DNA of 64,000 bases from Nocardioides oceani (GCF_030412965.1 NZ_JAUHJQ010000004.1:201459-265458); one strand, 5' to 3'; shown: positions 15,624-27,827, counted from the stretch's first letter. Numbers and translations are program-made. The notes: generated by a model from the sequence alone, not told the origin.

Positions 15624-18364
15624 GGCACCAGTGTGGCCGACGGCTCCTTGCTGACCTGGTCCCAGGTGAAGCGGTACGTCGCCCCGCCGTCGGGCACGAC
15701 GAGGGTCAGGTTGTCGCCGCCGGCTGCTCCGCCGGCGCCGTAGTTCTCCTCCCAGGACCCGTCGACCGCGATCTTCCACTCGTAGCTGCCGGCCGGCAGC
15801 TCGAAGGTGGCGTGCCACCTGCCGTCGGTCGGGTCGAAGGCCAGTCGGCTCTCGGCGCACGCGGGCTGCCAGTCCTCAGGGCAGCCGATCTCCGACTGCA
15901 GGCTGCCCGCGACCGTGACGCTGTCGCGGGCCGGCGTGGGCGCGGCGGTCGTGACGGCGACCGGGCGGCCGACGACCCGGGGCGTCCCGGGCTCGAGCAG
16001 CACGGCGCGGTAGCGCAGCCGCGTGCCGAGCGGCAGCCCGGAGACGTCGTCGCGGATGGTGAACGCCGGCGAGGAGGAGTCCGTCCCAAGCACCTCCCAG
16101 GCGCCGCCGTCCACGCTGCGCTCGAAGCGCACCGACTGGCTCGGGCGCTCGGGGTCGACCGTCGCGGTGACGGTCACCGGGTCCACCGAGCTGACCGTCC
16201 CTCCCGAGCCCGAGGTGCCGACCTCGACCGTGGGCCGGGCGACGGACGTGGCGCGGGCGGTGCTGACCCGGCTGTGCCCCCGGTTGTCGAGCACGGCGGC
16301 GCGGTAGGTCACCTGCGCGCCCGGGCGCAGGCCGGCGGTGTCGTGGAAGACGCGGTACGGCGCGGAGTCGTCGGTCCCGATGTCACGCCAGCGGCCGTGG
16401 TCGACCTTCGCCTGGAAGCTGACCTCGTAGAAGGAGTCGCCCCCGACCCTCGCGGTCACCTTCGTCCGGCTCCGCGCGACCTGGGTCGGCACGGGCCGGC
16501 CGAGACGGATCGACGGTGCCCGCCGCGAGGCCGGGATGCGCCCGGTCGAGGCGTAGACGACCGCGCCGAGCGCCGGCACGGTGACGCGGAGGTCCCCGCC
16601 GCCGGTGCTGCGCAGCGACGCCGGCCCCTCGCCGTGGACCTTGCGGAAGCGGCCGTCGCGCACCCACGTCGGGACGTCGACCCGCTGGCGCCCCTCGGTT
16701 GAGTTGAGCACGACCACGTACTCCCGCTGCTGGCGCCGGTCGATGCGGGAGAACGCGACGAAGCCGTCGCCCGCGGCGCGGACCTGCTGGGCGCCGCGAC
16801 GCAGGGCCGGGTGCTGCTCGACGAGCCGGTCCAGCCCGGCGATCGCGCGGTAGAGCGGGTGGTCGGTGTCGAAGCTGTCGGTGGCGGGCGTCTCCTCGGA
16901 CCCGAGCTGGTCGTCGTCGGCGTACTCCGGCACCTGGCTGGCGAACATCGTCTGCCGCGCGAGCTGGTCGCCGCCGGTGCCGGTGAAGCCCTGCTCGTCG
17001 CCGTAGTAGACGACCGGGTTGCCGCGGGAGAGGTACATCAGCTCGTGGCCGAGGACGTCACGGCGCAGCAGCTCCTCGGGCGTCCGGTCCGGGCCGTCCG
17101 CGGCCAGGAAGTGCCCGAAGCGGCCCATGTCGTGGTTGCCGAGGAAGGTCGGGAGCGAGTGGACGTTGCTGTCGCCGTCGGTGTACCAGTCGTCGTCGCG
17201 GAAGAACCGCGCCAGCGCCCGGCCGCTGCCCTCCTTGGACACGAAGTCGCGCGCCGCCCACTGGAAGGGGAAGTCGAGGATCGCCTGCATGCCGTTGTGC
17301 GTCGTGTAGTGCGAGGTGAAGGCCTTCGCCGCGGCGTCGCTGCCGTCGAGCGCGACCTCGCCGAACATGAAGAACTCCGGCTTGCCGTGGCTGCGGGCGA
17401 AGTCGAGGATGCCGGGCCCGAACTCCTGCCAGAACGCGTCGTCGACGTGCTTCATCGTGTCGATGCGGAAGCCGTCGATGCCGAAGTCCTCGACCCAGGT
17501 CCGGTAGATGTCGATCATCCCGTCGACCACGCGCGGGTGCTCGGTGAAGAGGTCGTCGAGGCCGAAGAAGTCGCCGTACTGGCTGTCCTCGCCGGTGAAG
17601 GTCGTGTTGCCGCGGTTGTGGTAGAGCGTCGGGTCGTTGAGCCAGGCGGGGACCTTGAGGTCCTCCTCCCCCGGCTCGAGCACGGGCGTGTACGGGAAGG
17701 ACGTCGCGGGGTCCAGCTCGGGGAACGCGGTGCCGCCGGCGTGGTCGCGGTCGTCGAACGGCACGCCGCCCGCGGTGAGGTAGGGCTCGACGTCCTTCGA
17801 GACGTACGCCGTCCGCGCACCCTCCTCGTAGCCGATGACGTCGGCGGTGTGGTTGGTGATGATGTCGAAGAAGACCTTGATGCCGCGCGCGTGCGCGGCG
17901 TCGACGAGCTCGGTCAGGTCCGCGTTGGTGCCCAGGTGCGGGTCGATCCGGGTGAAGTCGGTGATCCAGTAGCCGTGGTAGCCGGCCGAGGGCCCGTCCT
18001 CGAGCTGCACCGCCTTGTTCTGGAACACCGGGGTCAGCCAGATGGCGTCGGTGCCGAGGCCCTCGATGTAGTCCAGCTGCGCGCGGAGGCCGTCGAGGTC
18101 GCCGCCGTTGAAGTAGCCCTTGGCGGTCGGGTCGAAGCCGTGCTCGTCCTTGCCGCCCGGGATCCCGCCGGTGTCGTTGCCGGGGTCGCCGTTGGCGAAC
18201 CGGTCGGCCATGACGAAGTAGAAGCTGTCCTCGGTGACGCCGGCGCGCAGGGCGTGCCGCGCCGGGCCGTCCTCCGCGTCCGCGGCGGCCGCGGGCGAGG
18301 TCGGCCACAGCAGGGCGAGCGCGGCGGCCGCCGCGACGAGGGTGGATGGAACGGTACGACGCAT
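15620..18364 (-). CDS. Secreted GH13 alpha-amylase with C-terminal X25 module
   Basis: 914 residues. Signal peptide at 1-27 ('MRRTVPST...AAAADA'). GH13 catalytic barrel: region I 'FFDIITNH' (about 165-172), nucleophile D302 ('DGFRIDTMKH'), acid/base E336 ('FMFGEVAL') and H411-D412 ('FLGNHDMGRF'). A beta-sandwich follows, then two Ig-like beta repeats (about 625-810) and a final domain (about 811-914) that I recognise as an X25 module of pullulanases, binding starch or maltodextrin. It should cleave alpha-glucans outside the cell. The ATG at the signal peptide was preferred to one 27 bp upstream. A short CACCA/TGGTG dyad precedes it. Confidence 0.92.
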   Translation of the reverse strand: MRRTVPSTLVAAAAALALLWPTSPAAAADAEDGPARHALRAGVTEDSFYFVMADRFANGDPGNDTGGIPGGKDEHGFDPTAKGYFNGGDLDGLRAQLDYIEGLGTDAIWLTPVFQNKAVQLEDGPSAGYHGYWITDFTRIDPHLGTNADLTELVDAAHARGIKVFFDIITNHTADVIGYEEGARTAYVSKDVEPYLTAGGVPFDDRDHAGGTAFPELDPATSFPYTPVLEPGEEDLKVPAWLNDPTLYHNRGNTTFTGEDSQYGDFFGLDDLFTEHPRVVDGMIDIYRTWVEDFGIDGFRIDTMKHVDDAFWQEFGPGILDFARSHGKPEFFMFGEVALDGSDAAAKAFTSHYTTHNGMQAILDFPFQWAARDFVSKEGSGRALARFFRDDDWYTDGDSNVHSLPTFLGNHDMGRFGHFLAADGPDRTPEELLRRDVLGHELMYLSRGNPVVYYGDEQGFTGTGGDQLARQTMFASQVPEYADDDQLGSEETPATDSFDTDHPLYRAIAGLDRLVEQHPALRRGAQQVRAAGDGFVAFSRIDRRQQREYVVVLNSTEGRQRVDVPTWVRDGRFRKVHGEGPASLRSTGGGDLRVTVPALGAVVYASTGRIPASRRAPSIRLGRPVPTQVARSRTKVTARVGGDSFYEVSFQAKVDHGRWRDIGTDDSAPYRVFHDTAGLRPGAQVTYRAAVLDNRGHSRVSTARATSVARPTVEVGTSGSGGTVSSVDPVTVTATVDPERPSQSVRFERSVDGGAWEVLGTDSSSPAFTIRDDVSGLPLGTRLRYRAVLLEPGTPRVVGRPVAVTTAAPTPARDSVTVAGSLQSEIGCPEDWQPACAESRLAFDPTDGRWHATFELPAGSYEWKIAVDGSWEENYGAGGAAGGDNLTLVVPDGGATYRFTWDQVSKEPSATLVP

Positions 18365-18390
18365 GACGGCCTCCCGAGTGAACGCGGTCA

Positions 18391-18402
18391 CACCAACTGG
18401 TG
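18391..18402. promoter_or_regulatory. Short dyad upstream of amylase gene
   Basis: CACCAACTGGTG, with arms CACCA/TGGTG, lies 27 bp upstream of the amylase ATG. It is a candidate operator for a sugar-responsive LacI-type repressor, but it is short and unsupported otherwise. Confidence 0.25.
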
Positions 18403-18448
18403 AGGACCGGAACCCTAGGACCGTGCGCCGACAGCCGACAAGCGGGGG

Positions 18449-19249
18449 TCAGGAACGCAGGCGAGGACCGAGCGAGGAGCGGTGGTCGTCGTGCATCCCG
18501 TGCCGCCGGCGGGTGGCGGCGACCAGCGCCGGGTCGAGCTCGGCGACGGCCAGGCCCTCCTCCTCGGCGAGCCTCGCGAGCGGTCGACCCTCGGGGTCGT
18601 AGACGGCCGAGCCGCCGATGAACGAGCTGGCGCCGCAGCGTCCGGTGAGGCCGGAGAAGACGACGTAGAAGGAGTTCTCCACCGCCCGCGCCGCGTAGTA
18701 GAGGTCGCGCCGGTGCTCCCCTCCGGGGAAGTACGCCGCGGAGCTGAGGTAGCCGAGCGCCCCGTCGGCCGCGGCGGCGCGCGCGTGCTCGGGGAAGCAG
18801 CCGTCGTAGCAGATGCTCAGCCCCAGCTCGACGCCGTCGACGGTGATCGAGCACCCGTGGTCGCCGGCCTCGAACCACGGCCGCTCGCTCGGGTCGACGT
18901 GCTGCTTGTCGTACGGCACGCTCACCTCGCCGTCGGGCCGGACCACGACCGAGGAGAGGGTACGGCGGTCCGCGCGCTGCAGCGCCGTGCCCGCGACGAC
19001 GACGAGGTCGGCCGCCCGCGCCACCTCGCGGAGCGGGTCCAGCGCGGCACCGGTCAGCCGCTCGGGGGTGGGGAGCGGACCGTCGAACGCCGACGCGTCG
19101 TACCCGGTCAGGAACGCCTCGGGCAGCACCAGCAGGCGTACGCCGCGGTCCCCGGCCTCGCGGGCCAGCCGCGCCGCGGTCGTGACGTTGGCGGCCAGGT
19201 CCCCCGCGACCGCCTCGGCCTGTCCCGCGGCGACGAGGAGGCCGCTCAT
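18449..19249 (-). CDS. Carbon-nitrogen hydrolase (nitrilase superfamily)
   Basis: 266 residues with the catalytic triad E ('LPEAFLTGY', about 43), K ('PYDKQHVDP', about 114) and C ('[10 protein letters not shown]', about 148). Such enzymes hydrolyse amides or carbamoyl compounds; the substrate cannot be read from sequence. The ATG overlaps the rnhA stop by 4 bp, placing it last in a guaB-guaB3-rnhA-nitrilase row. The context gives no clear metabolic hint. Confidence 0.88.
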   Translation of the reverse strand: MSGLLVAAGQAEAVAGDLAANVTTAARLAREAGDRGVRLLVLPEAFLTGYDASAFDGPLPTPERLTGAALDPLREVARAADLVVVAGTALQRADRRTLSSVVVRPDGEVSVPYDKQHVDPSERPWFEAGDHGCSITVDGVELGLSICYDGCFPEHARAAAADGALGYLSSAAYFPGGEHRRDLYYAARAVENSFYVVFSGLTGRCGASSFIGGSAVYDPEGRPLARLAEEEGLAVAELDPALVAATRRRHGMHDDHRSSLGPRLRS

Positions 19250-19713
19250 GCCCGTGCGGCCGCGAGCGCCTCGGCGAGCCCGCGGGCGGCGAGCCGGTCG
19301 GCGCGCTCGTTGCCCTCGTCGCCGTTGTGGCCCTTGACCCAGTGCCACTCGACGTCGTGCTCGGCGCAGGCCGCGACGAGCCGTCGCCACAGGTCGGCGT
19401 TCTTGACCGGCTCCTTGGCCTTGGTCAGCCAGCCGTTGCGCTGCCAGCCGAGCACCCAGGAGGTGATGCCGTTCCGGACGTAGGTGCTGTCGGTGTACAG
19501 ATGCACGACCGAGCGCCGCTTGAGCGCCTCGAGCGCCTCGATCGGCGCGGTGAGCTCCATCCGGTTGTTGGTGGTCTGCTCGGCGAGGCCCCCGCACAGC
19601 TCCAGCTCGTGGCTGCCCTGGCGGAGCAGCGCACCCCACCCGCCGGGGCCGGGGTTCGGCACGCAGGCCCCGTCGGTGTGGATGGTGACGGGGCGCCCGT
19701 CGACCTCGCTCAC
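19246..19713 (-). CDS. rnhA: Ribonuclease HI
   Basis: 155 residues, the normal length for bacterial RNase HI. The DEDD active site is intact: D in '[17 protein letters not shown]', E in '[13 protein letters not shown]', D in 'LYTDSTYV', D in 'NERADRLA'; the handle region '[21 protein letters not shown]' is present. It cleaves RNA in RNA:DNA hybrids. The GTG start overlaps the guaB3 stop by 4 bp (GTGA) and the gene's end overlaps the next start, giving tight translational coupling. Confidence 0.95.
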   Translation of the reverse strand: MSEVDGRPVTIHTDGACVPNPGPGGWGALLRQGSHELELCGGLAEQTTNNRMELTAPIEALEALKRRSVVHLYTDSTYVRNGITSWVLGWQRNGWLTKAKEPVKNADLWRRLVAACAEHDVEWHWVKGHNGDEGNERADRLAARGLAEALAAARA

Positions 19714-20816
19714 TCGATCACGAGCTCGACGCGCTGGAACTCCTTGACCTCGGTGTAGCCCGTGGTGGCCATCGAGCGCTTGAGCGCGCCGATGAGGTTC
19801 ATCGTGCCGTCGGCGACCCGCGAGGGGCCGAAGAGGATCTCCTCGAGCGTGCCGACCGTCTCGAACTGGACGCGCTGGCCGCGCGGGAGGTCCGCGTGGT
19901 GGGCCTCGGTGCCCCAGTGGAAACCGCGGCCGGGGGCGTCGGTCGCGCGGGCGAACGGCGAGCCGACCATGACCGCGTCGGCGCCGCAGGCGATCGCCTT
20001 GGCGAGGTCGCCGGACTGGCCGATGGAGCCGTCGGCGATGACGTGCACGTAGCGGCCGCCCGACTCGTCGAGGTAGTCGCGGCGGGCCGCGGCCACGTCG
20101 GCGACGGCGGAGGCCATCGGCACCGCCACGCCCAGCACGGTGCGGGTGGTGTGCGCCGCGCCCCCGCCGAAGCCCACGAGCACGCCGGCCGCGCCGGTCC
20201 GCATCAGGTGCAGCGCGGCCTGGTGCGTGGCGCACCCGCCGACGATCACCGGCACGTCGAGCTCGTAGATGAACTCCTTGAGGTTCAGCGGCTCGGCCTG
20301 CGAGGAGACGTGCTCGGCCGAGACGGTGGTGCCGCGGATGACGAACATGTCGACGCCCGCGTCCACGACGGTCTTGGCGAACTCCTTGGTCCGCTGCGGC
20401 GACAGCGAGCCCGCGACGGTCACGCCGGCCTCACGGACCTGGCGCAGCCGCTCGGTGATCAGCTCGGCCTTCACCGGCTCGGTGTAGATCTCCTGGAGGC
20501 GGCGGGTCGCGTCGTGCCCCTCCAGGCCGGCGACCTCCTCGAGGAGCGGCTCCGGGTCGTCGTACCGCGTCCAGATGCCCTCGAGGTTGAGCACCCCGAG
20601 GCCGCCGAACTCCCCGAAGGCGATGGCGGTGGCCGGCGACATCACCGAGTCCATCGGCGCGGCGAGGACGGGCAGGTCGAAGCGGTAGGCGTCGATCTGC
20701 CAGTCGGTGCTGACCTCCTCGGGGTCGCGGGTGCGCCGCGAGGGCACGATCGCCACGTCGTCGAAGGAGTACGCGCGTCGCGCGCGCTTGGCCCGGCCGA
20801 TCTCGATCTCGGTCAT
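19710..20816 (-). CDS. guaB3: GuaB3, IMP dehydrogenase-like protein lacking catalytic Cys
   Basis: 368 residues, shorter than GuaB because the CBS pair is absent. The TIM barrel is clear ('[14 protein letters not shown]', '[32 protein letters not shown]'). The loop that in IMP dehydrogenase reads GPGSICTTR is here '[11 protein letters not shown]', so the catalytic cysteine position is occupied by His. A classical IMP dehydrogenase thioimidate mechanism is therefore not possible; a reductase or regulatory role is open. It starts 17 bp after guaB and overlaps rnhA. Confidence 0.92.
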   Translation of the reverse strand: MTEIEIGRAKRARRAYSFDDVAIVPSRRTRDPEEVSTDWQIDAYRFDLPVLAAPMDSVMSPATAIAFGEFGGLGVLNLEGIWTRYDDPEPLLEEVAGLEGHDATRRLQEIYTEPVKAELITERLRQVREAGVTVAGSLSPQRTKEFAKTVVDAGVDMFVIRGTTVSAEHVSSQAEPLNLKEFIYELDVPVIVGGCATHQAALHLMRTGAAGVLVGFGGGAAHTTRTVLGVAVPMASAVADVAAARRDYLDESGGRYVHVIADGSIGQSGDLAKAIACGADAVMVGSPFARATDAPGRGFHWGTEAHHADLPRGQRVQFETVGTLEEILFGPSRVADGTMNLIGALKRSMATTGYTEVKEFQRVELVIE

Positions 20817-20833
20817 CTGGTCCTCTGCTCGGC

Positions 20834-22345
<1,512 letters not shown>

Positions 22346-22423
22346 CTACCGGCGACGCAGGGTCGGGTACGCCGCGCGGTCGGCGCCGGAGGCGGACGCC
22401 GGGGGCGGGGGCCCGGTCGTGGT

Positions 22424-23010
22424 CGGGTCTGGCAGCCCGGAGCGAGGAACGAGCGGAGGGTCGGTAGACCGGGCCGCGTTCCCGGTGGCAGCCGGAGACG
22501 CCCGTCACGCGGCGGCCGACCACACCGACCCGCACACGATCCCGGCCCGGGGCGGCGCGAGAGCCGACAACCCCGCCCGCCGCAGGCGGGATGGCGTCCC
22601 GAGGCCCCAGTTCGGCTCACGGGGTTTCGACACGCTCGCTGGCGCTCGCTGCTCAACCAACGGGGCGCCGAGGCCCCAGTTGGGCTCACGGGGTTTCGAC
22701 ACGCTCGCTGGCGCTCGCTGCTCAACCAGCGGGGCGCCGCGGCCCCAGTTCGGCTCACGGGGTTTCGACACGCTCGCTGGCGCTCGCTGCTCAACCAGCG
22801 GGGCGCCGCGGCCCCAGTTCGGCTCACGGGGTTTCGACACGCTCGCTGGCGCTCCCTGCTCAACCAGCGGGGGGTCGCTGGTGCTCGCTGCTCAACCAGC
22901 GGGGCGCCGAGGCCGCAGCTCGGCTCACCGGGTTTCGACACGCTCAGGCCTAGCGGCCTTCGCTGCTCAACCAGCGGGGATCGCCGGCGCTCGCTGCTCG
23001 ACCAGCGGGG
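22424..23010. repeat. Composite repeat island 2 (69-bp tandem array)
   Basis: The gene-free stretch 22337-23014 contains the guaB promoter and this island. The head (22424-22506) and a second block (22571-22605) match island 1 in sequence and order. The tail has four units in exact 69-bp register, with core starts at 22614, 22683, 22752 and 22821, a degenerate partial copy, and a fifth unit at 22922 with the AGGCC hairpin insert. Because 69 is divisible by three, several frames stay open across it, but the peptides are repeat artefacts. The tail ends 4-5 bp from the stop of the ACT-GNAT gene. Confidence 0.92.
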
Positions 23011-23014
23011 CGGG

Positions 23015-23917
23015 TCAGGTCGAGAGCGGGCGGAGCTCGCGGACGGCGACGCGCACGGTCAGCACGTCGGCCGCCATCCGGATCCGCCCGCGCATGCCGG
23101 CGGCCAGCACCATCGGCAGGACCGCCTGGTTGTCCGACCTCGTGGTGAGCACGATCTCGTCCGCACCGAGGGTGTGCGCCAGCCGCGCGGCGTCGACGAG
23201 GAGCCGGGTGCCGATCCCCCGCCGCTGCCAGCCGGGGTCGACGCGCAGGACGACCGGGCGCGTCCACGGCTCGTCCTCGAGCGGCTCCTGCACGGTCGCC
23301 AGCCCGACGACCACGCCGTCGACCACCGCCGAGATCGAGTCCCCTTCGACGACGTGCCCGGGGGTGGTCCCGCCGCCCATCCGACGACCCGGGGTCATCG
23401 CGATCGCGGACTCGGCCCGGGTGCGCTGCAGCACGTCGCTCACCAGGTCCGCCATCGCCGACCCGCGGGCGTGCTCCGTCGCGGTGAACGGCGCCGTGCG
23501 GCGTACCTGCACCTGCACGTCCCCGACGGTCATCTCCATGACGTCCTGGGGAGGGCCGGCCGGGTCGACGGGGTCGGCCTCGGCGTCGAAGAGCCGGGCG
23601 ACGACGTCGGGGAAGGACATCGGCGAGGCCAGGATCGAGCGGGCGGCCTGGACGTAGCGGGTGGGCTGGTCGCTGAGCGCCGCCTCCGTGCACGACTGCA
23701 CGACGACGGAGCGGCCGCCGGCCTGCCCGACCAGGTCGGCCGTGCGCGCGGCGTCCCAGTCGTCGGGGGTGCTGAGGACCAGCTCGTCGGTGACGGCCTC
23801 GACGCCGGGGAAGATCTGCAGGCCGAGGATGTTCACGCCGGCCCGGCCGCAGTGCTCGGCCAGCACCGCCAGCGCACCGGGTCGGTCGGGCAGGGTGGTC
23901 CGCACTCTCCACAACAT
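23015..23917 (-). CDS. ACT domain-GNAT acetyltransferase fusion protein
   Basis: 300 residues with two parts: an N-terminal ACT-type regulatory domain (about 1-75; 'RTTLPDRPGALAVLAEHCG' is the typical ligand-binding start) and a C-terminal GNAT acetyltransferase domain (about 120-290; acetyl-CoA loop 'RVDPGWQRRGIGTRLL'). The pairing suggests an acyltransferase controlled by an amino acid, possibly acetylating a protein, but no substrate can be named. The ATG sits at the first residue of the ACT fold. It is divergent from the membrane glycosyltransferase gene and followed directly by repeat island 2. Confidence 0.85.
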   Translation of the reverse strand: MLWRVRTTLPDRPGALAVLAEHCGRAGVNILGLQIFPGVEAVTDELVLSTPDDWDAARTADLVGQAGGRSVVVQSCTEAALSDQPTRYVQAARSILASPMSFPDVVARLFDAEADPVDPAGPPQDVMEMTVGDVQVQVRRTAPFTATEHARGSAMADLVSDVLQRTRAESAIAMTPGRRMGGGTTPGHVVEGDSISAVVDGVVVGLATVQEPLEDEPWTRPVVLRVDPGWQRRGIGTRLLVDAARLAHTLGADEIVLTTRSDNQAVLPMVLAAGMRGRIRMAADVLTVRVAVRELRPLST

Positions 23918-24014
23918 GCGCCCAGGGTGGGTCGGCGAGGTTGCCGGTCGGCGTCCCCGGTGTTTCACCGGTGCTACGGACGGCTCGCCCGGTGTGATCT
24001 GGGAACCTGGGCCC

Positions 24015-25526
24015 GTGCTCGACCGCTGGCTCGCCCTGTCCCGTCGGGTCGAGGCCCGCGTCGACTCGCGGTGGACGGTGCCGGTCGCGGCCGCGGTCGC
24101 CTTCCTCCTCCGCCTGCCCGGGTTGACCCGGCCGCTGCGCGCGGACGAGGCGGGCTTCACGCTCGTGGCGCGCGGCTGGGACCCCCGGGCCGACAGCGTG
24201 TACGGCGACCTGTTCGTCGACCGGCACCCCCTGGTCGTCGGGGTGTTCGCGCTCAGCGACCGGGTCGGCGGCGAGCACGCGATCCGCGTCCTCGGTGCGC
24301 TGGCCTGCGCGCTCGCCGTGCTGGGCGCGGCTGCCGTGGCCCGCCGGGTCGCGAGCGAGCGCGCGGCGCGGTGGACGGCGGTCGCGGTGGCCGCGCTGCT
24401 CACCAACACCGTCATCGACGCGGTCGCGGTCAAGGGCGAGATCCTCGCGCTGCCCTTCCTGCTCGGCTCGGTCCTGCTGTCCCTCGACGCGCTCAGCCGG
24501 CGGTCCGCCCCGCGGGCCTTCGCGGCCGCGCTGCTCGGGACGACCGCGCTCGGCATGAAGCAGAACCTCGCCGGCGCTCTGGCCTTCGGAGCCGTCCTGC
24601 TGGTGGCCGCCCTGCTCGCGCGGCGGCTCGACGGGCGCACCTTCACGCGGCTCGCCGCGGCGGCGGTCGCGGGCGCGGCGGTGCCGGTCCTGGCGACCGT
24701 CGCGTGGGCCGCGGCGGCGGGGGTCGAGCTCGACACCGTCTGGTACGCCGTCTACGGCTTCCGGATGGACGCCACCGACGTGCTCGGGGCGAGCTCCTCG
24801 GACGGACCGGTCGCCCGCGCGGTCACGCTGGCGTTCGCCGCGCTCGCGGCCGGGATGGTCGCGGTCATCGGCGGGTTCCTCGTGCACGTCCGTCGCGAGT
24901 GGCGCGCCGACCCGGTCGTGACCGCCGCGACGCTGGCGATCGTGGTGACCGACGCCGCCTCGCTCGCGCTCGGGGGGAGCTACTGGCGCGACTACCTCTT
25001 CGGGCTCGTCCCGGCGACCGCCCTGTGCGCCGCGCTGCTAGCGCGCCACCGCACCGGGCGCGGCCGGGCGATGCGGGTGGTCATCGGGCTGAGCGCGGTG
25101 TCGTCCCTGGTCTGCATGCTGGGCTGGGTGGGGTGGAACGCCCTGGACTTCCAGGAGTTCCACGAGGCCGACACCGGCGACGCGATCGCCGCGGCGGCCG
25201 CGCCCGGCGACACGCTCGTGGTCTTCGGCGGCCGTGCCGACCTGCAGCTGCGCAGCGGCCTGTCCACGCCGTACCCGCACCTGTGGAGCCTGCCGATGCG
25301 CACGCTCGACCGCGGCTACGCCGACCTCGGCCGCCTCCTCCGCGGCCCCGAGGCCCCCACCTGGCTCGTGGCGTGGGTGCCCTGGGACGCGTGGGGCGCC
25401 CCCGGCGCCGAGGAGCTGTACGCCGCCGTGCGGGCCCGCTACGAGCGGCACGGGTCGGGCTGCTCGGACCGGCCGGTCTACCTGCTGCGCGGGCTCGACC
25501 GGCCGCCGCTCGAGCCCGACTGCTGA
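24015..25526 (+). CDS. Polytopic membrane glycosyltransferase-like protein (GT-C fold)
   Basis: 503 residues with roughly 9-11 hydrophobic helices in the first 375 residues and a soluble C-terminal part (about 385-503). The early lumen-side motif 'RADEAGFTLVARGW' matches the acidic D-E motif of GT-C enzymes (ArnT/PMT, DUF-type mannosyltransferases) that use polyprenyl-phosphate sugars. The GTG was chosen because it directly precedes the first basic/hydrophobic segment. Substrate and acceptor are unknown. A 52-bp palindromic repeat starts 13 bp after its stop. Confidence 0.75.
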   Translation: MLDRWLALSRRVEARVDSRWTVPVAAAVAFLLRLPGLTRPLRADEAGFTLVARGWDPRADSVYGDLFVDRHPLVVGVFALSDRVGGEHAIRVLGALACALAVLGAAAVARRVASERAARWTAVAVAALLTNTVIDAVAVKGEILALPFLLGSVLLSLDALSRRSAPRAFAAALLGTTALGMKQNLAGALAFGAVLLVAALLARRLDGRTFTRLAAAAVAGAAVPVLATVAWAAAAGVELDTVWYAVYGFRMDATDVLGASSSDGPVARAVTLAFAALAAGMVAVIGGFLVHVRREWRADPVVTAATLAIVVTDAASLALGGSYWRDYLFGLVPATALCAALLARHRTGRGRAMRVVIGLSAVSSLVCMLGWVGWNALDFQEFHEADTGDAIAAAAAPGDTLVVFGGRADLQLRSGLSTPYPHLWSLPMRTLDRGYADLGRLLRGPEAPTWLVAWVPWDAWGAPGAEELYAAVRARYERHGSGCSDRPVYLLRGLDRPPLEPDC

Positions 25527-25539
25527 GCACCCCCACGCG

Positions 25540-25591
25540 CGCCTCGTGATGCCCAGCGTGCGCCGGGGCGCTCGGCCAGCATCACGAGGCG
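25540..25591. repeat. 52-bp palindromic repeat, copy A
   Basis: Begins CGCCTCGTGATG and ends CATCACGAGGCG, an imperfect palindrome of 52 bp. The same length and ends recur at 43729-43780 and 44764-44815. It lies just downstream of a stop codon, in the gap between the glycosyltransferase gene and convergent groEL. Confidence 0.9.
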
Positions 25592-25610
25592 CGCTCCGGG
25601 AATGCCGAAC

Positions 25611-25640
25611 GGCGCCGGCCCCCGCGTGGGGACCGGCGCC
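25611..25640 (-). terminator. Hairpin downstream of groEL
   Basis: GGCGCCGG (25611-25618) pairs with CCGGCGCC (25633-25640), extended by a C/G run with one bulge. It is about 67 bp past the groEL stop on the minus strand and may act with the nearer hairpin at 25674-25698. Confidence 0.45.
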
Positions 25641-25673
25641 GCCGGGTGGTGCTGGGTGCTCGAGCCGTGGCCG

Positions 25674-25698
25674 CCCGGTCCTCGTTCCTCGGACCGGG
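25674..25698 (-). terminator. Hairpin directly behind groEL
   Basis: CCCGGTCC-N9-GGACCGGG, a perfect 8-bp stem 9 bp past the groEL stop codon. No clear T-tract follows, as is common in high-GC Actinobacteria. Confidence 0.6.
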
Positions 25699-25706
25699 CC
25701 GGTCAC

Positions 25707-27415
<1,709 letters not shown>

Positions 27416-27421
27416 GAGAGA

Positions 27422-27718
27422 TCAGGAAACGATCGCGAGGACGTCGCGCGCGGAGAGGATGAGGAACTCCTCGCCGGAGTACTTCACCTCGGTGCCGCCG
27501 TACTTGCTGTAGATGACCTTGTCGCCCACGGAGATGTCCATGGGGACGCGCTCGTCGCCGTCGTCGTTGAAGCGGCCGGGGCCCACGGCCACGACCTCGC
27601 CCTCCTGGGGCTTCTCCTTGGCGGTGTCCGGGATGACCAGGCCGGAGGCCGTGGTCTGCTCCGCGTCGAGCGGCTTGACGACGATGCGGTCCTCGAGGGG
27701 CTTGATGTTGACCGACAC
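27422..27718 (-). CDS. groES: Co-chaperonin GroES
   Basis: 98 residues, exactly the expected size. '[36 protein letters not shown]' spans the mobile loop, and the end '[18 protein letters not shown]' is typical. It caps GroEL. The GTG start was chosen because GGAGG lies 8 nt upstream and homology begins there. A long leader (about 110-150 nt) separates it from the two CIRCE-type operators at 27828-27887, which implies HrcA repression. Confidence 0.96.
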   Translation of the reverse strand: MSVNIKPLEDRIVVKPLDAEQTTASGLVIPDTAKEKPQEGEVVAVGPGRFNDDGDERVPMDISVGDKVIYSKYGGTEVKYSGEEFLILSARDVLAIVS

Positions 27719-27827
27719 GATGTCGACCTCCACTTTCAAACTCAGGTGTCTCAGGTGGGTGGTGCACGTCTGGTGCCTGCGGTCCCGCCTCACGCCGTCG
27801 CGGGGGTCGTGCGCGGTTCGCAAGCGC

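Noticed and set aside
22591..22953. Repetitive open frames across island 2 giving peptides such as AHGVSTRS or SKPREPN
   Set aside because: The 69-bp period is a multiple of three, so several frames on both strands stay open by arithmetic; no ribosome-binding site or domain supports a protein.
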